A DNA stretch of 64,000 nucleotides, taken from positions 62,001 to 126,000 of the forward strand of contig NZ_VCED01000004.1 of assembly GCF_006384255.1 (NCBI RefSeq), in the 5' to 3' direction. Made by a program: the position numbers and the translations under genes. The DNA comes from Haemophilus seminalis. GTDB lineage: Bacteria > Pseudomonadota > Gammaproteobacteria > Enterobacterales > Pasteurellaceae. Shown in pieces: positions 59,309-64,000 of this stretch. Below the pieces are notes generated by a model. That model worked only from the letters and a program-made list of their open reading frames with translations. It was not told the origin of the DNA and made no database searches. Numbering within the stretch: position 1 is the first letter of the stretch; each line of letters begins with the position of its first letter.

Positions 59309-59785
59309 TTAAATATAATTCACTTCAATAATATCAAACTCAACGACACCGCCAGGCGTTGTAATATTAACGGTATCATCTAATTCTTTACCAATTAAAC
59401 CTCGCGCAATGGGAGAATTAACCGAAATCAAACCCGATTTAATATCCGCTTCATCATCGCCTACAATGCGATAAGTGACTTCTTCGTCTGTATCAGTATT
59501 TACAAGCACAACGGTTGCACCGAAAATAACTTTACCGTTATTTGGCATTTTTGTTACATCAATAATTTGAGCATTACCAAGTTTACCTTCAATCTCTTGA
59601 ATACGACCTTCACAAAACCCCTGTTGCTCACGAGCTGCATGATATTCTGCATTTTCTTTTAAATCACCGTGCTCGCGTGCTTCTGCTATCGCTTTAATAA
59701 TTTCTGGACGACGTACATTTTTTAAGAAATCCAATTCTTCACGTAATTGTTCTGCGCCACGCACAGTCATTGGAATTTGTTGCAT
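59309..59785 (-). CDS. greA: Transcription elongation factor GreA
   Basis: Rescues backtracked RNA polymerase by stimulating transcript cleavage. 158 residues: an N-terminal coiled coil with the acidic tip ([19 protein letters not shown]) and a C-terminal FKBP-like domain. The start [14 protein letters not shown] at 59785 gives the family's standard length; a 13-residue longer frame is rejected. Confidence 0.96.
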   Translation of the reverse strand: MQQIPMTVRGAEQLREELDFLKNVRRPEIIKAIAEAREHGDLKENAEYHAAREQQGFCEGRIQEIEGKLGNAQIIDVTKMPNNGKVIFGATVVLVNTDTDEEVTYRIVGDDEADIKSGLISVNSPIARGLIGKELDDTVNITTPGGVVEFDIIEVNYI

Positions 59786-59948
59786 TGTTTTTCCTTTTAC
59801 TAAATAAAACAAAAACCACGACAAAATCCTAAAATCTTGCCGCAGTATTATTAAAAATAAACTTGAAATGAGAAAATGATTTACTCAATTTCATTCGGGG
59901 CTTATTATTGTTCGTCTAAAAAAAAATAGCAACCATAACAAACCTAAT

Positions 59949-61388
59949 ATGAAAAAATTATCTTCAATTTCTACCGCACTTGGATCCTTTTTACTTTCAG
60001 TGAGCTTTAGCCTGCCAACCTTCGCAAATATTAATGTTTCAGATTTAACACAAAAATTGCCTGAAGGCTCTAGCGTAGGTTTCATCGCAAAAAATATAAA
60101 TCAAAACCAAATTATTGCGGATTATAATGGCTCAACCTTTATGCTTCCTGCGAGCACACAAAAAGTTTTTACTGCTGTCGCCGCTAAACTTGCATTAGGC
60201 GATCAATTCCAATTTGAGACCGCACTTTTGAGTAATGGGAAAATTCAAAATGGGAATTTAGATGGTCACTTAATCGTGCGTTTCACAGGCGATCCTGATC
60301 TCACAAGTGGCCAACTTTATACCTTACTTGCAGAATTAAAAAAACAAGGTATCAAAAAAATTAATGGCGATTTAGTATTAGATACCTCTGTTTTTTCTAG
60401 TCACGACCGAGGATTAGGTTGGATTTGGAACGATCTGACCATGTGTTTCAACTCTCCCCCGTCCGCGGCGAATATTGATAACAACTGCTTTTATGCGGAA
60501 CTAGATGCCAATCAAAATCCCGGTGAAACAGTAAAAATCAATGTGCCAGCACAATTTCCAATTCAAGTGTTCGGACAAGTTTACGTAGCGGATAGCAATG
60601 AAGCGCCCTATTGTCAGCTCGATGTTGTTGCACACGACAATAATCGCTATCAAGTAAAAGGATGTTTAGCACGTCAATCTAAACCTTTTGGCTTAAGCTT
60701 TGCTGTGCAAGATACGGATGCTTATGCTGCCGCGATTATTCAACGTCAATTAAGACAATTAGGTATTGAGTTTAATGGCAAAGTCATGCTGCCACAAAAA
60801 CCACAACAAGGTCAGCTATTAGCTAAACATTTATCGAAACCATTACCAGATTTATTGAAAAAAATGATGAAAAAATCGGATAACCAAATTGCCGATTCAT
60901 TGTTCCGAGCGGTGGCATTCAATTACTATAAACGCCCGGCATCCTTTCAATTAGGTACATTAGCGATTAAATCCATCTTGCAAAAACAAGGAATTCGTTT
61001 TGGTAACAGTATTTTAGCCGATGGTTCGGGTCTATCTCGCCATAATCTTGTAGCACCTAAAACAATGCTATCCGTTTTAGAATACATCGCCAAAAACGAA
61101 GATAAATTACATTTAATGGAAACTTTCCCCATCGCTGGTGTAGATGGCACGATCAGTGGGCGAGGTGGATTAATTAGCCCGCCATTAGTCAAAAATGTTA
61201 TTGCTAAAACTGGTTCTTTGAAAGGGGTTTATAACCTAGCCGGCTTTATGACAAATGCTCGGGGGGAAAAAGTAGCCTTTGTACAATTTATTAATGGCTA
61301 CTCAACAGGCGATTTGGAAAGCAAAACAAAACGAGCACCATTAGTACAATTTGAGAGTGGGTTATACAACGAAATCTATAAATATTAA
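59949..61388 (+). CDS. dacB: Penicillin-binding protein 4 (D-alanyl-D-alanine carboxypeptidase/endopeptidase)
   Basis: A periplasmic low-molecular-mass PBP that trims or cleaves peptidoglycan cross-links. Signal peptide ends near ANINVS. Active-site motifs: SxxK in LPASTQKVF (Ser near residue 71), SDN in KKSDNQIADSLF, and KTG in IAKTGSLKGVYN. 479 residues, full length. It is divergent from greA, as in H. influenzae and E. coli. Confidence 0.95.
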   Translation: MKKLSSISTALGSFLLSVSFSLPTFANINVSDLTQKLPEGSSVGFIAKNINQNQIIADYNGSTFMLPASTQKVFTAVAAKLALGDQFQFETALLSNGKIQNGNLDGHLIVRFTGDPDLTSGQLYTLLAELKKQGIKKINGDLVLDTSVFSSHDRGLGWIWNDLTMCFNSPPSAANIDNNCFYAELDANQNPGETVKINVPAQFPIQVFGQVYVADSNEAPYCQLDVVAHDNNRYQVKGCLARQSKPFGLSFAVQDTDAYAAAIIQRQLRQLGIEFNGKVMLPQKPQQGQLLAKHLSKPLPDLLKKMMKKSDNQIADSLFRAVAFNYYKRPASFQLGTLAIKSILQKQGIRFGNSILADGSGLSRHNLVAPKTMLSVLEYIAKNEDKLHLMETFPIAGVDGTISGRGGLISPPLVKNVIAKTGSLKGVYNLAGFMTNARGEKVAFVQFINGYSTGDLESKTKRAPLVQFESGLYNEIYKY

Positions 61389-61400
61389 TAAAATCTTCTA

Positions 61401-61442
61401 AAAAAACACCGCACTTAAAATGACAAAGTGCGGTGTTTTTTA
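61401..61442. terminator. Paired uptake sequences between dacB and truA
   Basis: The AAAAAACACCGCACTT region (61401-61416) pairs with AAGTGCGGTGTTTTTT (61426-61441), a 16-bp stem with a 9-base loop, bidirectional between convergent genes. Confidence 0.85.
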
Positions 61443-61443
61443 A

Positions 61444-62241
61444 TTATTTAACATACTCATTACCTAAAAATAATGGCCCTAAATGGCTTTTAGGAAGGCC
61501 AAATTTTTTAGGATAAATTACATCTACTAAATATAGTCCATCAGGTTTTGCAGTTGGTGCCGCAAGCTGACGATTTTTTTGTTCTAGTAGCCATTTCATC
61601 CATTCAATTGATTCTTTACCTGCACCAACTTCAATCAAACTCCCAACAATATTACGGACCATATGATGCACAAAAGCATTGGCTTGAATATCCACAATAA
61701 TATATTGCCCAATCCGAGTAACTGATAAGTGATGAACATTACGCCACGGCGTGTTTGATTGACATTGTGCGGCACGAAAAGAGGAAAAATCATGCTCGCC
61801 TAGTAAATACTGACCAGCTTGATGCATTTTTTCTGCATCCAGATCTAAATAACAATGCGTAATTCCTCCGTGTAAAATAGCTGAGCGTAATTTATTACAA
61901 TAAAGAATATAGCGATATCGACGAGCCATTGCTGAAAAACGCGCATGAAATTCATCATCAACTTTTTTTGCCCAAGTAACCGCAATATCATCAGGTAAAT
62001 TCGCATTTGTCCCGAATGTCCATGCTTTATCAGGACGTACTGCACTAGTTTCAAAATGTACGACTTGCCCTGTTCCGCTCACCCCTGAGTCAGTTCTCCC
62101 GGCACAAAAAATTTCAATTTTTTCATTAGCAATAATGGAAAGCGCGTTTTCAAGTTGTTCTTGTATGCTACGCACATTTTCTTGGCGTTGCCAGCCGTAA
62201 TAATTTGTGCCTTGATATTCAATACCTAATGCAATTTTCAT
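61444..62241 (-). CDS. truA: tRNA pseudouridine(38-40) synthase
   Basis: Modifies uridines 38-40 in tRNA anticodon stems. 265 residues from [20 protein letters not shown] at 62241; a 22-residue longer frame is rejected. The catalytic Asp is in [16 protein letters not shown], and [19 protein letters not shown] is the conserved C-terminal signature. Confidence 0.95.
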   Translation of the reverse strand: MKIALGIEYQGTNYYGWQRQENVRSIQEQLENALSIIANEKIEIFCAGRTDSGVSGTGQVVHFETSAVRPDKAWTFGTNANLPDDIAVTWAKKVDDEFHARFSAMARRYRYILYCNKLRSAILHGGITHCYLDLDAEKMHQAGQYLLGEHDFSSFRAAQCQSNTPWRNVHHLSVTRIGQYIIVDIQANAFVHHMVRNIVGSLIEVGAGKESIEWMKWLLEQKNRQLAAPTAKPDGLYLVDVIYPKKFGLPKSHLGPLFLGNEYVK

Positions 62242-62337
62242 CTTATGCCTTATTTTTGATAGAGTGAAATTATGGTAACGCAACTTTATAGGGTACGCAA
62301 ATTTCATTATGTAAGAATAAACATATTTTTTATTAAA

Positions 62338-62381
62338 TGATAATAATTACTATTGATGTAAATTAACCTTTTAGATATACT
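62338..62381 (+). promoter_or_regulatory. Fur-like box over the promoter of the TonB-dependent receptor
   Basis: TTGATG (62353-62358) and TATACT (62376-62381) are spaced by 17 bases, a good sigma-70 promoter. TGATAATAATTACTATTGA (62338-62356) overlaps the -35 and resembles a Fur box, with GATAAT intact in its left half. Iron repression of a siderophore receptor is expected. Confidence 0.55.
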
Positions 62382-62422
62382 CGCGCCTCCTTTTACCTAT
62401 ATCTAATCTACGGAAGCATTTT

Positions 62423-64000
62423 ATGAAATTTAAATTAAGCCTAATTTACACCGTACTTTTTGCCGGAGTTTCTGTTTCTGCGTTAGCTGAAACGCAACAT
62501 AAAGCTAGTACTGAAACGATTGAACAAATTAATGTTCAAGATACAGGTATTAAACAAAATGGCTATCAAACGACAGGAACATCCGTCGTATCAAAAGCTG
62601 AAGTACCAGTATTCGACACGCCAAACACAGTAAATATTCTTTCGAGCAAACTACTAGAAGATCGCAAATCTGAATCACTTATTGATGCGCTTTATAACGT
62701 CAGTGGTGTGAGTCAAGCGAATACTCTAGGAGGTATGTTTGATGCCATCCAAAAACGTGGTTTTGGTGGAAACCGCGATAACTCAATTATGCGTAACGGT
62801 TTACAAGCCGGCCCAGCTAAAAACTTTAGCGCGACAACTGAAACCGTTGAAGTTTTAAAAGGACCTGCATCTGTACTTTATGGTATTCAAGATCCAGGTG
62901 GTGTGGTTAATATCATTACTAAAAAACCACAACAAACGCCACGTTATGTCGTTGGTGGAACCTTAGGTAATCATAGCCTCTGGGGAACGCAATTAGATTT
63001 CACTGGTGGTTTAGGAAATGGTTTTGCTTACCGCTTTATCTATGACAAACAAGAAAAAGACTACTGGCGTAATTTTGGCACAGTGAAAAATACCACTTAC
63101 GCACCATCACTTTCTTGGGAAAATGATAAAACTAAAGTGCTTCTTTCTTATGAACATAAAGATATTCTTGAGCCATTTGATCGTGGCACAAATCTTTTAA
63201 CAGCAACCAATGCATTACCGGATATTCCTGTATCGCGTCGTTTAGATGAACCAAATAATGAAACAACCGCAAAAACCGATAACATTGATTTTAAAATTGA
63301 ACACAAATTAAGTGATGGTTGGAAATTAAATGCGGGTTATAGCTATGCGCGTTACAAATATTTCTACAATCAAGCTCGTATTACAAATATTAACGTTACA
63401 GATATCGCTATCCCTGCTGTTAAAAATAAAAAGGGCGAGATTACCTCTCCTGAATTAAGCGCGCGTCATGCACGCCGAGCTATTGAACAGCAACAAGGCG
63501 ATCAACGCGTTCATAGCGGTACATTAAATATCGTTGGTGAATTTGGTATTGGTGATATTGCTAACCGCTTTGTAGCCGGTATTGATGCAATGCGTAATAT
63601 TCGTGATCTTGGTCCTATTTATAACCAAGGCATCATGAATTCTGATATCAATATTCATAATCCAAACTATACCAGCCCTGTTGCGGAACATAAAAATGGT
63701 AACGGCAACGCCTATCAATATAACTATCTCAAAACTGTTGGTGTTTATATTCAAGATACCGCCTACTTTACAGATAACTTTATTATGACGGGCGGTTTAC
63801 GTTATGAGTATTTTGATCAATTTGCAGGGCGTCATTGCTTAAATGCGGCAAACTGTAAAAAAGGTCAAAATCTAACAAAAACCGGAAATACCGATCAACA
63901 CGATGGTAAATTATTGTATCAATTAGGTGCCGTATATAAATTTACCCCACATATTGCGACCTTTGCAAACTACTCGGAGTCTTTCCGTCCACAAATGAGT
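62423..64000 (+). CDS. TonB-dependent siderophore receptor, 5' part
   Basis: An outer-membrane receptor, open to the window end (526 codons seen). Signal peptide to about residue 22 ([10 protein letters not shown]). The plug domain runs from about residue 40 to 180 and includes [33 protein letters not shown] and [13 protein letters not shown], signatures of the FhuA/FhuE-type siderophore receptor family. Beta-barrel strands follow. The TonB box is probably EQINVQDTG. The ligand is most likely a hydroxamate or ferrichrome-type xenosiderophore, by family only. Downstream transport genes are beyond the window. Confidence 0.88.
   Translation, partial: MKFKLSLIYTVLFAGVSVSALAETQHKASTETIEQINVQDTGIKQNGYQTTGTSVVSKAEVPVFDTPNTVNILSSKLLEDRKSESLIDALYNVSGVSQANTLGGMFDAIQKRGFGGNRDNSIMRNGLQAGPAKNFSATTETVEVLKGPASVLYGIQDPGGVVNIITKKPQQTPRYVVGGTLGNHSLWGTQLDFTGGLGNGFAYRFIYDKQEKDYWRNFGTVKNTTYAPSLSWENDKTKVLLSYEHKDILEPFDRGTNLLTATNALPDIPVSRRLDEPNNETTAKTDNIDFKIEHKLSDGWKLNAGYSYARYKYFYNQARITNINVTDIAIPAVKNKKGEITSPELSARHARRAIEQQQGDQRVHSGTLNIVGEFGIGDIANRFVAGIDAMRNIRDLGPIYNQGIMNSDINIHNPNYTSPVAEHKNGNGNAYQYNYLKTVGVYIQDTAYFTDNFIMTGGLRYEYFDQFAGRHCLNAANCKKGQNLTKTGNTDQHDGKLLYQLGAVYKFTPHIATFANYSESFRPQMS

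Overview
The window is chromosomal DNA of a Haemophilus-type Pasteurellaceae bacterium. The evidence is AT-rich coding DNA, dozens of copies of the 9-bp DNA uptake core AAGTGCGGT or its complement (often paired as terminator stems), and housekeeping proteins that read as close relatives of H. influenzae ones. A complete hydrogenase-2 (hyb) operon is unusual for H. influenzae. Hydrogenase genes (for example the hypD marker) are known from H. haemolyticus, so that species or a near relative is my best guess. This is inference; I could not run a search.

Layout. 1-3377: end of the trp operon (trpG partial, a tautomerase-family gene, trpD, trpCF). 3378-11160: an AT-rich accessory island with gene debris, a three-gene restriction-modification module (N6-adenine methyltransferase, C5-cytosine methyltransferase, and a nuclease-methyltransferase fusion), a convergent XRE-type regulator with a palindromic operator candidate, a decayed IS1595-family transposase and a small coiled-coil ORF. 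A 32-bp inverted repeat with one mismatch brackets the island. 11371-17866: hybOABCDE-hybG, a membrane-bound periplasmic uptake [NiFe] hydrogenase, its protease and its chaperones, behind an FNR-like promoter. 17951-25683: fabA, a LonH-type protease, matP, cspD, yoaH, truC, yqcC, ytfE, a BamE/OmpA-domain lipoprotein and sohB. 25802-39256: asnS, can, uup, dgt, lrgAB, a nuclease lipoprotein, csdAE, a zinc-ribbon protein, queF, tyrA, truB and rbfA.

39421-40951 is a second scar: a type I hsdM pseudogene joined to a 5'-truncated second copy of hybG/hypC, followed by a decayed IS200-family element. Then come a solitary family 8 glycosyltransferase, valS, an Mrr-like nuclease overlapping yqfB, a lipoprotein, holC, fumC, folE, moeA-moeB, a DNA-mimic protein, sixA, glmM, folP, ftsH, rlmE, yhbY, greA, dacB and truA. 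The window ends inside a TonB-dependent siderophore receptor with a Fur-like promoter.

How it works together. The hyb genes would oxidise H2 in the periplasm and pass electrons to quinone, but the general maturation genes (hypA/hybF, hypB, hypD, hypE, hypF) are not here and must lie elsewhere if the enzyme is active. The strain appears to have lost a type I restriction system at 39.4 kb and carries an unusual R-M module at 4.5-9.7 kb plus a type IV-like Mrr nuclease at 45 kb. No tRNA, rRNA or CRISPR array was seen.
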